NCBI GenBank assembly: GCA_937864205.1
Contig: CALMJB010000084.1
Coordinates: 1-20,320 of the forward strand
Reading direction: 5' to 3'
From: an uncultured Actinomycetes bacterium
GTDB lineage: Bacteria; Actinomycetota; Actinomycetes; Nanopelagicales; Nanopelagicaceae
DNA: 20,320 nt
Shown: positions 1-8,153 of the stretch, one piece after another
Numbering within the stretch: position 1 is the first letter of the stretch
How the letters are laid out: the number at the start of each line of letters is the position of its first letter
Made by a program: the position numbers and the translations under genes
Notes under the pieces: model-generated
Database searches by the model: none
Told to the model about the DNA's origin: nothing
The model's input: the letters and a program-made list of their open reading frames with translations, nothing else

Positions 1-3000
1 GATGAATTCTCTACACCAACTAATCCGAAATGGGTTATTGGATCAATGGGACCAGGCACAAAACTTCCGACACTTGGTCATACCGATTACCAGACACTTA
101 AAAAAGCATATGCGGAATGTGCCAAAGGTTTAATTGCAGGTGGTGCAGATGCTTTATTGATCGAAACCGCACAAGATTTGTTGCAGGCAAAGGCAGCAGT
201 CAATGGCGCTCGATTAGCTAAAGAAAAATTTCCAGAGAAAGATATTTTGATTATCGCTCAAGTTACGGTTGAAACCACCGGGACGATGTTGCTAGGCACG
301 GAAATTGGTGCAGCTCTAAATTCGCTGGCACCGTTGGGAATAGATCTAATCGGTTTGAATTGTGCAACTGGACCGGCAGAAATGAGTGAGCATTTACGAG
401 TGCTATCGCAACAATCTCAAATCGGTATTTCGGTGATGCCAAATGCAGGTTTGCCTGAACTAGTCGATGGTGGCGCGAAGTATCCACTTTCCCCGGACGA
501 ACTAGCTGATTGGTTAGATCAATTTGTAAAAGAGTTCGGAATTAATCTAATTGGTGGATGTTGTGGCACAACACCAGCACATCTAAAAGCGGTAGTACAA
601 AAAATTTATGGCGCCAAACCTAAATCCCGCGAAGTAAAACCAGAGGTGGGTGCATCATCTCTTTATCAGTTTGTGCCATGGCGACAACAAAATACTTATA
701 TGGCAGTGGGAGAGCGCACTAATGCCAATGGGTCTAAAGCATTTAGGGATCGCCTGTTAAGTGAAGATTGGGAAAAGTGTGTCGAAATTGCCCGTGATCA
801 AATCAAAGAGGGCGCTCACATGTTAGACATTTCAGTTGATTATGTTGGACGTGATGGTGTTTCGGATATGAAAAAACTTGCCAGTCGATTCGCCACCACT
901 TCTACGTTACCGATAGTGCTTGATTCAACCGAACCAAATGTTTTAAGAGCTGGACTGGAATCTTTGGGCGGAAGATCAGTAATCAATTCGGTTAATTTTG
1001 AAGATGGTGATGGTGCCACTTCTAGATACGCCAGAATCATCCCGCTAATCAAGGAACATGGCTGTGCAGTTATCGGATTAACAATTGACGAACAAGGACA
1101 AGCTCGCGAATGCGATTGGAAACTTAAAGTTGCCCGCAGAATTATCGAAGATTTAAGTCAAAATCACGGCATCAAGGTTGAAGATATTGCCATCGACTGT
1201 TTGACCTTTCCGATTGCAACTGGACAGGATGAAACCAGGCGAGATGGTCTGGAGACATTGCTGGCAATTAAGAAATTACATGAAGAATTTCCGACCGTGC
1301 AATCAATCTTGGGAATAAGCAATATCTCATTTGGTTTAAATCCAGCAGCGCGGGTGGTTTTGAACTCGGTATTTCTAGCAGAGGCTGTCAAAGTTGGATT
1401 AACCAGCGCGATTGTTCATCCATCGAAAATCATGCCGCTAGCCAAAATTCCATCCGACCAATTAACCGCTGCATTAGATCTTATTTATGACCGTCGTAAA
1501 TTTGATGATCAAGGTAATAAAGTTTTTGACCCATTGACTCACTTTTTAGAGATATTTGCCGATGCAAAATTAGAAAGTACCGGAAAGAATCGATTAGCCG
1601 AATATGAAGCACTTTCGATACCAGACCGATTGGCACAACGAATCATTGATGGTGAAAAGAATGGACTCGAGACTGATTTAGATTTAGCTCGCTCTCAGGG
1701 TCTTAGTGCACTGGAAATCATTAACGATCATCTGCTGCGCGGTATGAAAACGGTTGGTGAATTATTTGGAAAAGGGCAGATGCAGCTGCCATTTGTTCTG
1801 CAATCTGCTGAAGTGATGAAAACTGCAGTTGCTTTACTTGAACCATTCATTGAAAAAACCGATAGCGCCGGCCGTGGCAAAATTTTGTTGGCAACTGTTA
1901 AAGGTGATGTGCATGATATTGGCAAAAATTTAGTTGACATCATCCTTTCAAATAATGGATATGAAACTGTAAATATTGGAATTAAACAAACGATTAATCA
2001 AATTCTGGATGCGGCGCAATCAAATTCAGTTGATGTTATTGGTATGAGCGGACTATTAGTTAAGTCAACGGTGATCATGAAAGAAAACTTAGACGAAATT
2101 ACATCTCGAGGTTTATCTAACCAATGGCCAATTATTCTCGGCGGGGCAGCATTAACCCGAAGTTATGTAGAACAAGATTTGGCGGAAAGTTTTAGTGGAA
2201 CAGTGCGATATGCAAAAGATGCCTTTGAAGGGTTGCGTTTAATGGACACCATGATGGAAATTAAACGTGGAAACTCAAATGTTTCACTCCCACCACTAAA
2301 GCAGAGAGTTACGGCAAGAACTAACAAGAGCGCCGACTCAAAAAAAATTATTGACACTAAAAGATCAGATGTGAGTTTTTCTAATCCGATTCCCAAGCCA
2401 CCGTTTTGGGGTTCTCGAGTTGTCAAAGGAATCGCTTTAGCCGATTACGTTTCCAAAATAGATGAACGAGCTCTTTTCTTAGGTCAGTGGGGGATGAAGG
2501 GCAAAGACTTTTCTGAGATGGCAGACAATGAAGCCCGCCCCAGGTTGCGTGCCCTGTTAAATCAGGTGCAAACCAACAACTGGCTAAATGCCGCGGTTAT
2601 TTACGGTTATTTTCCCTGTCAAAGCGATGGTAACGATTTAATTGTTTACAAGTCTGACACAGATTTAACCGAATGGGTTAGATTCAATTTTCCAAGACAA
2701 TCCCGTGATCGCAGATTGTGTTTGGCAGATTTCTATCGACCTAAGTCATCTGGCGAAGTTGATGTAGTCGCGTTTCAAGTTGTGACTATGGGTGAATCAA
2801 TTTCGCAGGCAACTGCAAAGTTGTTCAATGAAAATCTTTATCGAGAGTATCTGGAACTGCATGGTTTATCAGTTCAATTAACTGAAGCACTAACTGAGCA
2901 CTGGCATGCTCGAGTTCGTTCCGAATTGGGCTTTGCCAATGAAGACTCAAAGGTATTGAATGAGATTTTTGATCAGGGATATCGTGGATCACGTTATTCA

Positions 3001-3171
3001 TTTGGTTATCCAGCGTGTCCTGATCTAACTGCGCAGAAGGAAATTTTTGAACTTCTCAAGCCTGAACGAATTTCGGTTTCTTTAACGGAAGAGTTCCAGT
3101 TGGTGCCAGAGCAATCGACTACTTCCATAATTACTCATCACCCAGAAGCTAAATATTTCAACGCCTCATGA
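1..3171 (+). CDS. metH: Cobalamin-dependent methionine synthase MetH (5'-truncated by window edge)
   Basis: Transfers a methyl group from 5-methyltetrahydrofolate through cobalamin to homocysteine, making methionine in the cytoplasm. The frame is open from base 1, so the start lies outside the window; 1056 residues are visible. The homocysteine domain fills residues 1-190, with zinc ligands C121 (GLNC) and C187/C188 (GGCCGT). A pterin-binding domain follows at about 215-470. The B12 cap is at about 525-610, and the cobalamin domain carries the DxHxxG signature at 636-641, with H638 as the expected lower cobalt ligand. The AdoMet-binding reactivation domain (about 775-1056) keeps the RYSFGYPACPDL signature near 998-1009. 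Compared with E. coli MetH (C247 is the equivalent of C121), about 125 N-terminal residues are missing, consistent with the window cut. All catalytic modules are present. The stop overlaps the next gene in an ATGA junction. Confidence 0.97.
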   Translation, partial: DEFSTPTNPKWVIGSMGPGTKLPTLGHTDYQTLKKAYAECAKGLIAGGADALLIETAQDLLQAKAAVNGARLAKEKFPEKDILIIAQVTVETTGTMLLGTEIGAALNSLAPLGIDLIGLNCATGPAEMSEHLRVLSQQSQIGISVMPNAGLPELVDGGAKYPLSPDELADWLDQFVKEFGINLIGGCCGTTPAHLKAVVQKIYGAKPKSREVKPEVGASSLYQFVPWRQQNTYMAVGERTNANGSKAFRDRLLSEDWEKCVEIARDQIKEGAHMLDISVDYVGRDGVSDMKKLASRFATTSTLPIVLDSTEPNVLRAGLESLGGRSVINSVNFEDGDGATSRYARIIPLIKEHGCAVIGLTIDEQGQARECDWKLKVARRIIEDLSQNHGIKVEDIAIDCLTFPIATGQDETRRDGLETLLAIKKLHEEFPTVQSILGISNISFGLNPAARVVLNSVFLAEAVKVGLTSAIVHPSKIMPLAKIPSDQLTAALDLIYDRRKFDDQGNKVFDPLTHFLEIFADAKLESTGKNRLAEYEALSIPDRLAQRIIDGEKNGLETDLDLARSQGLSALEIINDHLLRGMKTVGELFGKGQMQLPFVLQSAEVMKTAVALLEPFIEKTDSAGRGKILLATVKGDVHDIGKNLVDIILSNNGYETVNIGIKQTINQILDAAQSNSVDVIGMSGLLVKSTVIMKENLDEITSRGLSNQWPIILGGAALTRSYVEQDLAESFSGTVRYAKDAFEGLRLMDTMMEIKRGNSNVSLPPLKQRVTARTNKSADSKKIIDTKRSDVSFSNPIPKPPFWGSRVVKGIALADYVSKIDERALFLGQWGMKGKDFSEMADNEARPRLRALLNQVQTNNWLNAAVIYGYFPCQSDGNDLIVYKSDTDLTEWVRFNFPRQSRDRRLCLADFYRPKSSGEVDVVAFQVVTMGESISQATAKLFNENLYREYLELHGLSVQLTEALTEHWHARVRSELGFANEDSKVLNEIFDQGYRGSRYSFGYPACPDLTAQKEIFELLKPERISVSLTEEFQLVPEQSTTSIITHHPEAKYFNAS

Positions 3172-3827
3172 AAGCAGTTTTGTTTGATATGGATGGCACT
3201 TTGATTGATTCTGAACCGCTCTGGCTGGAATCAGAGCAAGAGGTAATGGCAGAACTTGGTTACAACTGGACCATCGAAGATCAAGCAAATTGCCTGGGTG
3301 GTCCGGCAGATAAAACTGAAAGTTACATGCAAGCTCGAGCAAAAAAACAGATGCCGGCTGGATATTTCATGCATGAGCTGGGCAGCCGGATGTATAAGAA
3401 ATTAAGTACCAATCTGAAATTAATTGATGGCGCCATTACGCTTTTAAAATCAGTTCGCTCGGCAGGATATAAAACCGCACTAGTAACAGCGAGCCCTTCA
3501 ATATTGATGTCAGCTGCTTTGCAAAAACTACCAGCTGAATTGTTTGATGCAACGGTTAGTTGTGATGATGTGCCACGCAGCAAACCAGATCCAGCGCCAT
3601 ATCTGCTAGCTGCGAAATTACTAAATGAAGAGATATCGGATTGTGTTGTTATAGAAGATTCGCTTACCGGAATTACCAGCGGTTTAGCTGCCGGCGCGAA
3701 GGTTATTGGTATTCCAAATATTCAAAGCTGGTCGCAAAATCGAAATTTGCTACAAGTGAAAAATCTTGCCGCGATAGATGTGGACATGATTGAAAAATGG
3801 TGGGCCGGAGAATTATCAAATGTCTGA
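3168..3827 (+). CDS. HAD-superfamily phosphatase, beta-phosphoglucomutase-like subfamily
   Basis: A 219-residue HAD hydrolase, probably a cytoplasmic phosphatase or phosphomutase acting on a small phosphorylated metabolite. Motif I is DMDGT at residues 7-11 (nucleophile D7, acid/base D9). Motif II is the T/S-containing VTASPS segment near 106-111, motif III is K139 in SKPDP, and motif IV is the ED pair at 163-164. An alpha-helical cap (about 15-85) follows motif I, as in the phosphoglycolate phosphatase/beta-phosphoglucomutase group. The ATG overlaps the metH stop (ATGA), so translation is probably coupled, and its 3' end overlaps trmI by 8 bases. The substrate cannot be read from the sequence. 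A HAD gene next to metH recurs in Actinobacteria as far as I recall, but I do not know a proven link to methionine synthesis. Confidence 0.9.
   Translation: MKAVLFDMDGTLIDSEPLWLESEQEVMAELGYNWTIEDQANCLGGPADKTESYMQARAKKQMPAGYFMHELGSRMYKKLSTNLKLIDGAITLLKSVRSAGYKTALVTASPSILMSAALQKLPAELFDATVSCDDVPRSKPDPAPYLLAAKLLNEEISDCVVIEDSLTGITSGLAAGAKVIGIPNIQSWSQNRNLLQVKNLAAIDVDMIEKWWAGELSNV
3807..3810 (+). promoter_or_regulatory. Shine-Dalgarno sequence that sets the trmI start
   Basis: GGAG lies nine bases before the ATG at 3820. An in-frame TTG at 3790 would give ten more residues, but it has no such signal and would extend the overlap with the HAD gene, so the ATG is preferred. Confidence 0.65.
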
Positions 3828-4689
3828 CGCTACTGCAATATTCCAATATGGCGACCGGGTGCAATTAACCGACACAAAAGGCCGTCTGTACACGATCACA
3901 CTTATTAAAGGTGGTCAGTGGCATATGCACAAAGGTTGGATTAATCATGATGAAATAGTCGGAAAATCAGAAGGTTCGATTTTAGAAACAAATTCTGGAT
4001 TACAGTTTCAAGCATTCAGACCGCTGTTATTAGATTACACATTGTCAATGCCTCGTGGCGCCACAATTATTTATCCAAAAGATGCGATGTCGATAATTGG
4101 TTTAGCCGATATTAGAGCTGGTCAAAAAGTTTTGGAAGCCGGAGCTGGTTCTGGAGCGATGTCGCTTTGGATCCTGCGAGCGATTTCAGAATCTGGGCAG
4201 TTAGATTCATTTGAAATAAGAGCTGAGTTTGCGCAAATTGCCGCTGAAACTGTTAAAAATTATGACTTATCCGATCGCAAAAACGGATCAGTGCGAAAAA
4301 ATTGGAATTTGCAGATTGCCGATATAAAGAGTCAGAGATTTAACAATCAATATGATCGCGCGATTTTAGACATGCTAGATCCTTGGGATGCAATCGAAAG
4401 TGTTTCCAGTGCACTAAAACCAGGTGGAGTGTTGGCGATTTATGTTGCTACAACCACTCAACTGCAAAAAATCATTACTGCGCTGAAAGATTCAAATTGT
4501 TTCGCCGAACCAGAAACGATTGAGTTGATTGTAAGAAATTGGCACCATGAAGGTTTAGCGGTCAGACCGGTACACAGAATGATTGGCCATACTGGTTTTA
4601 TAACAATTGCTAGACGGTTAGCTTTAAATGCAAAACCATTGCCCAGAAGAAGACGGCCCAGCAAAGGTGAATCGGTAGAAGTTCTTTAA
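3820..4689 (+). CDS. trmI: tRNA (adenine-58-N1)-methyltransferase TrmI
   Basis: Methylates N1 of adenine 58 in the T-loop of tRNAs with S-adenosylmethionine. The 289-residue length is close to that of the Mycobacterium homologue Rv2118c (about 280). An N-terminal small beta domain (about 1-75) containing the FQYGDRVQL stretch precedes a Rossmann methyltransferase fold. Motif I is VLEAGAGSGAMS at 104-115, and an acidic motif LDMLDPWD follows later, as expected for class I enzymes that bind AdoMet. The C-terminus is basic (RRRRPSK), suited to RNA contact. It overlaps the HAD gene by 8 bases and is probably the last gene of the metH transcript. Its stop overlaps that of the convergent FKBP gene. 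In many Actinobacteria this gene lies directly before the proteasomal ATPase gene, which is not seen here. Confidence 0.94.
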   Translation: MSDATAIFQYGDRVQLTDTKGRLYTITLIKGGQWHMHKGWINHDEIVGKSEGSILETNSGLQFQAFRPLLLDYTLSMPRGATIIYPKDAMSIIGLADIRAGQKVLEAGAGSGAMSLWILRAISESGQLDSFEIRAEFAQIAAETVKNYDLSDRKNGSVRKNWNLQIADIKSQRFNNQYDRAILDMLDPWDAIESVSSALKPGGVLAIYVATTTQLQKIITALKDSNCFAEPETIELIVRNWHHEGLAVRPVHRMIGHTGFITIARRLALNAKPLPRRRRPSKGESVEVL

Positions 4690-5267
4690 GAAACTTTCAC
4701 CAAATCGACTACAAATATTAAAGTTTCATTTGGACCTATTGGTCCACCACCTTGTTCGCCGTAACCTAGGGCTGGTGGAATAACCAATAATCTGCGGCCA
4801 CCTTCTTTCATGCCCGGAATGCCAAGCTGCCAACCTTGGATCACTCCACTTAATGGGAACGTTGGTGCTTGACCACCATCCCAAGAAGATTGCAAGACTT
4901 CGCCAGATTTCCAACTCATAAGTACATAATGCGCCGTTACATTTGAATTAGCTTGCGCAGTTTTCCCAGAACCGACGAAGATGTCATTTTTAACTAATTC
5001 GGTAGGAGCAGTTCCGGAGGGTTTACCAACTGTCGGAGCTTTGCCCTTTTCAGCAGATACGGAAGGTAAATTGGTTTGCGCACTCTGAGCCGCAGAGGAA
5101 CTATTTGCACTTTGAGATGCGGAATTGTTCACCATTGGTTCAACACCGCCAGTGGTTGAACAACCGGTCAGGATTAAAATCGTTGCAGCAGAAATTGTAG
5201 ATATGACAACCTTTTTACCAAACGTAAAAGGATTAATTTCATGACCGATTTGATGAGCGATTTTCAC
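4686..5267 (-). CDS. FKBP-type peptidyl-prolyl isomerase, predicted lipoprotein
   Basis: Predicted to speed prolyl cis-trans isomerisation of exported proteins at the outer face of the membrane. From the GTG at 5267 the protein has 193 residues: a lysine-containing n-region, a hydrophobic stretch (about 20-34) and a lipobox LTGC with C36 as the lipidated cysteine. A Ser/Ala/Asn/Gln-rich linker follows, then one FKBP domain over roughly the last 95 residues. That domain keeps the SWD segment, the GVIQGW core, the PGMKEGGRR turn and the IPPALGYGE motif. The open frame runs further upstream, to 5393, but that would place about 42 residues before the signal peptide and overlap pafB. The GTG start is also supported by a -10-like TATGGT exactly six bases before it. 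The lipid anchor would be a substrate for Lgt, LspA and the Lnt encoded downstream. Its stop overlaps the trmI stop tail to tail. Confidence 0.88.
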   Translation of the reverse strand: MKIAHQIGHEINPFTFGKKVVISTISAATILILTGCSTTGGVEPMVNNSASQSANSSSAAQSAQTNLPSVSAEKGKAPTVGKPSGTAPTELVKNDIFVGSGKTAQANSNVTAHYVLMSWKSGEVLQSSWDGGQAPTFPLSGVIQGWQLGIPGMKEGGRRLLVIPPALGYGEQGGGPIGPNETLIFVVDLVKVS

Positions 5268-5273
5268 CGCCAA

Positions 5274-5282
5274 ACCATAGCA
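5274..5282 (-). promoter_or_regulatory. Extended -10 promoter for the FKBP lipoprotein, probably leaderless
   Basis: Reading the minus strand, TGCTATGGT matches an extended -10 element (TGn followed by TANNNT). Six bases separate it from the GTG start, so transcription would begin at or next to the start codon. No Shine-Dalgarno sequence is present. Confidence 0.5.
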
Positions 5283-5286
5283 CCGA

Positions 5287-5292
5287 TAAAAT
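5287..5292 (+). promoter_or_regulatory. -10 box for pafB, probably leaderless
   Basis: TAAAAT ends six bases before the pafB ATG, placing the expected transcription start on the A of that ATG. No Shine-Dalgarno sequence and no clear -35 box are visible. The box is only seven bases from the -10 of the divergent FKBP promoter, so the two polymerase footprints must overlap. Confidence 0.5.
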
Positions 5293-5309
5293 CTCAATAT
5301 GAGTAACTC
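5293..5309 (+). repeat. Overlapping short inverted repeats at the pafB start
   Basis: CTCA-ATA-TGAG (5293-5303) and GAGT-A-ACTC (5301-5309) share bases and cover the predicted pafB transcription start and start codon. They could be an operator half-site cluster for autoregulation or a neighbouring regulator, but the arms are only four bases and may be chance. Confidence 0.25.
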
Positions 5310-6252
5310 GACCTCCTCAGCAAATGCAGAAAAGACTGAGCGATTAATTAATCTCACAATTGGTTTACTGGCCGCCCGAAGGTATCTCACCAAACGAGAA
5401 ATTTTTGAAAAAATTAAAGGATATGAAGGTTCCGCCGCTACGAAAGAGCGAATGTTTGAGCGGGATAAAGATGAACTAAGACAAATGGGAATTGAACTTG
5501 AATTTATAGGAGATGATCCACTATTTGAGGATGAAGCTGGATATCGAATTAGTCCGGCTAGATTTCAATTCGATAGTAGTAAATTCTCAAATCAGGAACT
5601 ATTAATGATGAACCAGGCGATGGCGCTATGGAAATCAACAGTCATGAGCGATGTAGCTCAATCGGGATTGCGCAGGTTAGCTAGTACTGGAACCCCGGTA
5701 GATCATGATTTCGCAGGCATTACCGATGTCGATTACCGGATCGATGATCCGCTGTTACCGCAATTATGGAAAGCCGTGATCAAAAAAAGAAGAGTGCAAT
5801 TTTCTTATGCCGGAAAGAATAGAAAAGTAAATCCTTATAGTCTGTTATTACATCAGGGATTTTGGTACCTCATTGCCAAAGATGAATCTGAGATCAAACG
5901 ATTTAAATTAACTCGGTTTGAGTCACTGGTTGAAGTTTCTGAAAAAAATGAAGAGTTCGAAATCCCTAAAGATTTTCAGGTTAAAGATTATGGTTTTGAA
6001 AAATTGGTTACTGGCGAAAAAGGCTTAACGGCAACACTAAGAATTGAGCAAGGCAAAGCGATTCCGATAACGAAAAATGGCAATCTTTTGAAGTCACAAT
6101 CCAATTTCGGTGAATGGGAGATTCCATTTGATGATGAGGCAGCTTTTGCCAGAGAGATTCTGTGGTTTGCCGATGTCATCGAAGTGTTGAAACCAATCTC
6201 ATTGCGAGAAACCGTTATTGCATCACTTAGAAAGCTAGCCAGCAATGAGTGA
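5299..6252 (+). CDS. pafB: WYL-domain transcription regulator PafB
   Basis: One half of the PafBC activator, which in mycobacteria turns on RecA-independent DNA-damage genes. The protein has 317 residues. A winged helix-turn-helix region at about 10-75 includes the RYLTKREIFEKI recognition segment. The central WYL domain (about 155-225) carries the name-giving triplet in GFWYLIAKDE, and a C-terminal WCX-type domain follows (about 230-317). The start at 5299 matches the usual N-terminus and directly follows a -10-like box without a Shine-Dalgarno sequence. The last 8 bases overlap pafC, so the two subunits are co-translated. The name derives from association with pafA and the Pup-proteasome genes, which are absent beside it here. 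Confidence 0.93.
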   Translation: MSNSTSSANAEKTERLINLTIGLLAARRYLTKREIFEKIKGYEGSAATKERMFERDKDELRQMGIELEFIGDDPLFEDEAGYRISPARFQFDSSKFSNQELLMMNQAMALWKSTVMSDVAQSGLRRLASTGTPVDHDFAGITDVDYRIDDPLLPQLWKAVIKKRRVQFSYAGKNRKVNPYSLLLHQGFWYLIAKDESEIKRFKLTRFESLVEVSEKNEEFEIPKDFQVKDYGFEKLVTGEKGLTATLRIEQGKAIPITKNGNLLKSQSNFGEWEIPFDDEAAFAREILWFADVIEVLKPISLRETVIASLRKLASNE

Positions 6253-7165
6253 AACTGCGATTGCCAGAGCGGTTCGAACCTTCGACCTGATTCCATACAT
6301 ATTGAATAACCCTGGAGTTTCGATCAGAGAACTTGCGCAAGAATTCAACGCGGATGAAAAGCAGATAAGTGATGATTTACAAATCGCTTTTATGTGTGGC
6401 TTGCCGGGGTATACCCCTTATGAATTGATTGAATTGCAGGTTTGCGATGGCTATGTAACAGTCAGAGAACCACAAGTACTTGATAAGCCGCGAAGTTTTT
6501 CAGCTTCAGAACAATTGGCGCTTTCATTAGGTTTACAAATGATTGAAAATTCTACAAATAAGACTGAAATAAAGTTGTTGATTTCCAACTTAATTAAGAA
6601 ATTGAATATTTCAAACATAGCTAAAGCAGCCCTCGAATCTGAATCAATTAATGCAGAAATCCTGAATGCGATTGCTAGCTCAATCTCTAAGAAAACGATG
6701 TTAAAAATTGTCTATGTTTCCAAATTAACCGGACAGCAAAGTGAGCGCGACGTGTATCCATACCGGGTTTATCTTGAAAATGGCATGAGATATCTGGAAG
6801 CGTTTTGCCTACGTTCTCAGGGGAATCGAACTTTCGCAGTTGCAAATATTCTGCAAGCCCAAGCAACAGAGAAAAATTTTGATACCTACCCAGACGCGAA
6901 GGAAACTGAAATAGAAGTTTCAATTCGATGTGCTTCTGATATGCAGTTGTTTCTAGAGCAAATTGACCGTTTAGTGATCGAACGGGGCGTAACCAAAAAT
7001 CGGGAATTTCCCCTGTCTGCCAAGTTAAAAATTTCAAATATTGATTGGTTGGTTCGTACCATCCAGAAATGGGGAGGCAAAATTCAAATCGAATCGCCTG
7101 CCGAACTTAAAGAAAAGGTCCGTAAATTGGCAATTGAATCACTGGCAAACTATGAAAAACATTGA
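6245..7165 (+). CDS. pafC: WYL-domain transcription regulator PafC
   Basis: Partner of PafB in the heterodimeric PafBC DNA-damage activator; in some Actinobacteria the two are one fused protein. The protein has 306 residues. The N-terminal helix-turn-helix (about 5-75) includes the segment VSIRELAQEFNADEKQIS. A WYL domain is centred near 160-205 (NGMRYLEAFCLRSQGNRTFAV), with the motif diverged to RYL. A WCX-like C-terminal domain covers about 220-306. The ATG sits inside the end of pafB (ATGAGTGA, 8-base overlap), which argues for translational coupling and fixed stoichiometry. The WYL domain is thought to sense a nucleic-acid ligand; that comes from family knowledge, not from this sequence. 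Confidence 0.92.
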   Translation: MSETAIARAVRTFDLIPYILNNPGVSIRELAQEFNADEKQISDDLQIAFMCGLPGYTPYELIELQVCDGYVTVREPQVLDKPRSFSASEQLALSLGLQMIENSTNKTEIKLLISNLIKKLNISNIAKAALESESINAEILNAIASSISKKTMLKIVYVSKLTGQQSERDVYPYRVYLENGMRYLEAFCLRSQGNRTFAVANILQAQATEKNFDTYPDAKETEIEVSIRCASDMQLFLEQIDRLVIERGVTKNREFPLSAKLKISNIDWLVRTIQKWGGKIQIESPAELKEKVRKLAIESLANYEKH

Positions 7166-7167
7166 TT

Positions 7168-7176
7168 TGATAGACT
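7168..7176 (+). promoter_or_regulatory. Extended -10 promoter for tatA, probably leaderless
   Basis: TGATAGACT is an extended -10 element in the 17-base gap after pafC. Six bases separate TAGACT from the tatA ATG, and no Shine-Dalgarno sequence is present, so a leaderless tatA-tatC mRNA is likely. The same hexamer with the same spacing precedes gcvH. Confidence 0.5.
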
Positions 7177-7182
7177 CGTAAT

Positions 7183-7359
7183 ATGAATCTGGATCGTCCA
7201 TGGCACATTTTGGTGCTTTTAATAGTGATTGTGTTGCTGTTTGGATCTAAGCGGTTACCTGATTCGGCTCGCTCTCTTGCAAAATCTTTACGCATTTTCA
7301 AATCTGAACTAAAAGATGGCGATAAGAACTCAAAAGATTCTGATCAAGACAAAAAGTAA
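7183..7359 (+). CDS. tatA: Sec-independent protein translocase subunit TatA
   Basis: A 58-residue inner-membrane protein that oligomerises to form the pore for folded Tat substrates. The N-terminus is followed by a hydrophobic helix at about residues 8-20 and the conserved FGSKRLPDSARSL hinge with an amphipathic helix (20-43). A short charged tail rich in Lys and Asp ends at KDSDQDKK. In E. coli TatA (89 residues) the tail is longer, so this is a compact form. It lies 17 bases after pafC and 11 bases before tatC. No tatB is seen, so TatA may serve both roles here or tatB may lie elsewhere, as in other Actinobacteria. It is easily missed because of its length, but the family pattern is clear. 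Confidence 0.93.
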   Translation: MNLDRPWHILVLLIVIVLLFGSKRLPDSARSLAKSLRIFKSELKDGDKNSKDSDQDKK

Positions 7360-7370
7360 TTAGTTTCATC

Positions 7371-8153
7371 GTGGCAAAGTCCTCAGATGGAAAGATGCCA
7401 CTTTTAGGGCATATCAAAGAGTTTCGTTCCCGAGTAATTAAATCCGCGATAGCAATAGCGATTTTTTCGATCGCTGGATGGGCACTTTACGAACGAACAA
7501 TCAGACTTTTAACGAAACCATTTTGCGATTTAGATGCACTGTCGAACATATCTGGTGCTCTTGGTTCTGCTAATCCCAGTTCTAGATCATGCGGAGCGCT
7601 ATACATAAATGGATTATTAGGTCCATTCAATTTAGAGGTAAAGGTTTCACTTTTGACCGGCTTGATTCTGAGCGCGCCAATCTGGATTTATCAAATATGG
7701 GCGTTTATAACACCGGCGCTACATCGGCGAGAACGGCGAGCCACAATCGTTGTGATGCTGTTCAGTACGCCACTTTTTATTGTTGGTGCTTCTTTGGCTT
7801 ATCTGTTACTACCACATGCGGTAAAAGTTCTGTTGGGCTTTACGCCGAACAATCTAAACAATTTAGTGCGCTTTGATGACTATCTAGATTTCGTATTGCG
7901 GTTAATTTTATTATTCGGAGTTGCCTTCACATTTCCAGTTTTTTTAGTTGCGCTTAATTTTCTCGGAGTATTAAGTGGAAAAACTATATTAAAACCTTGG
8001 CGAATTGTGGTTTTTCTAATATTTCTATTTACAGCCGCTTTTACGCCAACGCCAGATCCGATCACAATGACTTTATTGGCTATCCCGATGTGTTTACTCT
8101 ATTTCACAAGTGGCTTGATTGGATTATTCATTGATCGCCGTCGTAGTAAATAA
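7371..8153 (+). CDS. tatC: Sec-independent protein translocase subunit TatC
   Basis: The multi-spanning membrane receptor for twin-arginine signal peptides. The protein has 260 residues and about six hydrophobic segments. The N-terminal PLLGHIKEFRSRV stretch corresponds to the conserved HLxELRxR signature; FNLEVKVSLLTGLILSAP and YQIWAFITPALHRRER are typical of the signal-peptide binding face. The C-terminal half has FGVAFTFPVF and the TPTPDPITM loop. The GTG at 7371 is taken as start, but an in-frame ATG at 7395 just before the conserved region is also possible; neither has a strong Shine-Dalgarno sequence. It is co-transcribed with tatA, and its 3' end appears to overlap the lipid kinase gene. 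Confidence 0.95.
   Translation: MAKSSDGKMPLLGHIKEFRSRVIKSAIAIAIFSIAGWALYERTIRLLTKPFCDLDALSNISGALGSANPSSRSCGALYINGLLGPFNLEVKVSLLTGLILSAPIWIYQIWAFITPALHRRERRATIVVMLFSTPLFIVGASLAYLLLPHAVKVLLGFTPNNLNNLVRFDDYLDFVLRLILLFGVAFTFPVFLVALNFLGVLSGKTILKPWRIVVFLIFLFTAAFTPTPDPITMTLLAIPMCLLYFTSGLIGLFIDRRRSK

Noticed and set aside
263..2426. Several 70-87 codon open frames antisense to metH
   Set aside because: They lie wholly inside a well-conserved gene, show no family features, and have low-complexity composition typical of antisense frames.
3790..3819. TTG start for trmI at 3790
   Set aside because: The ATG at 3820 has GGAG nine bases upstream and a normal family length; the TTG has no ribosome signal.
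5268..5393. Longer N-terminus for the FKBP lipoprotein starting at 5393
   Set aside because: It would place about 42 residues before the signal peptide and overlap most of the pafB helix-turn-helix coding region; the GTG at 5267 fits a lipoprotein signal and a -10 box.
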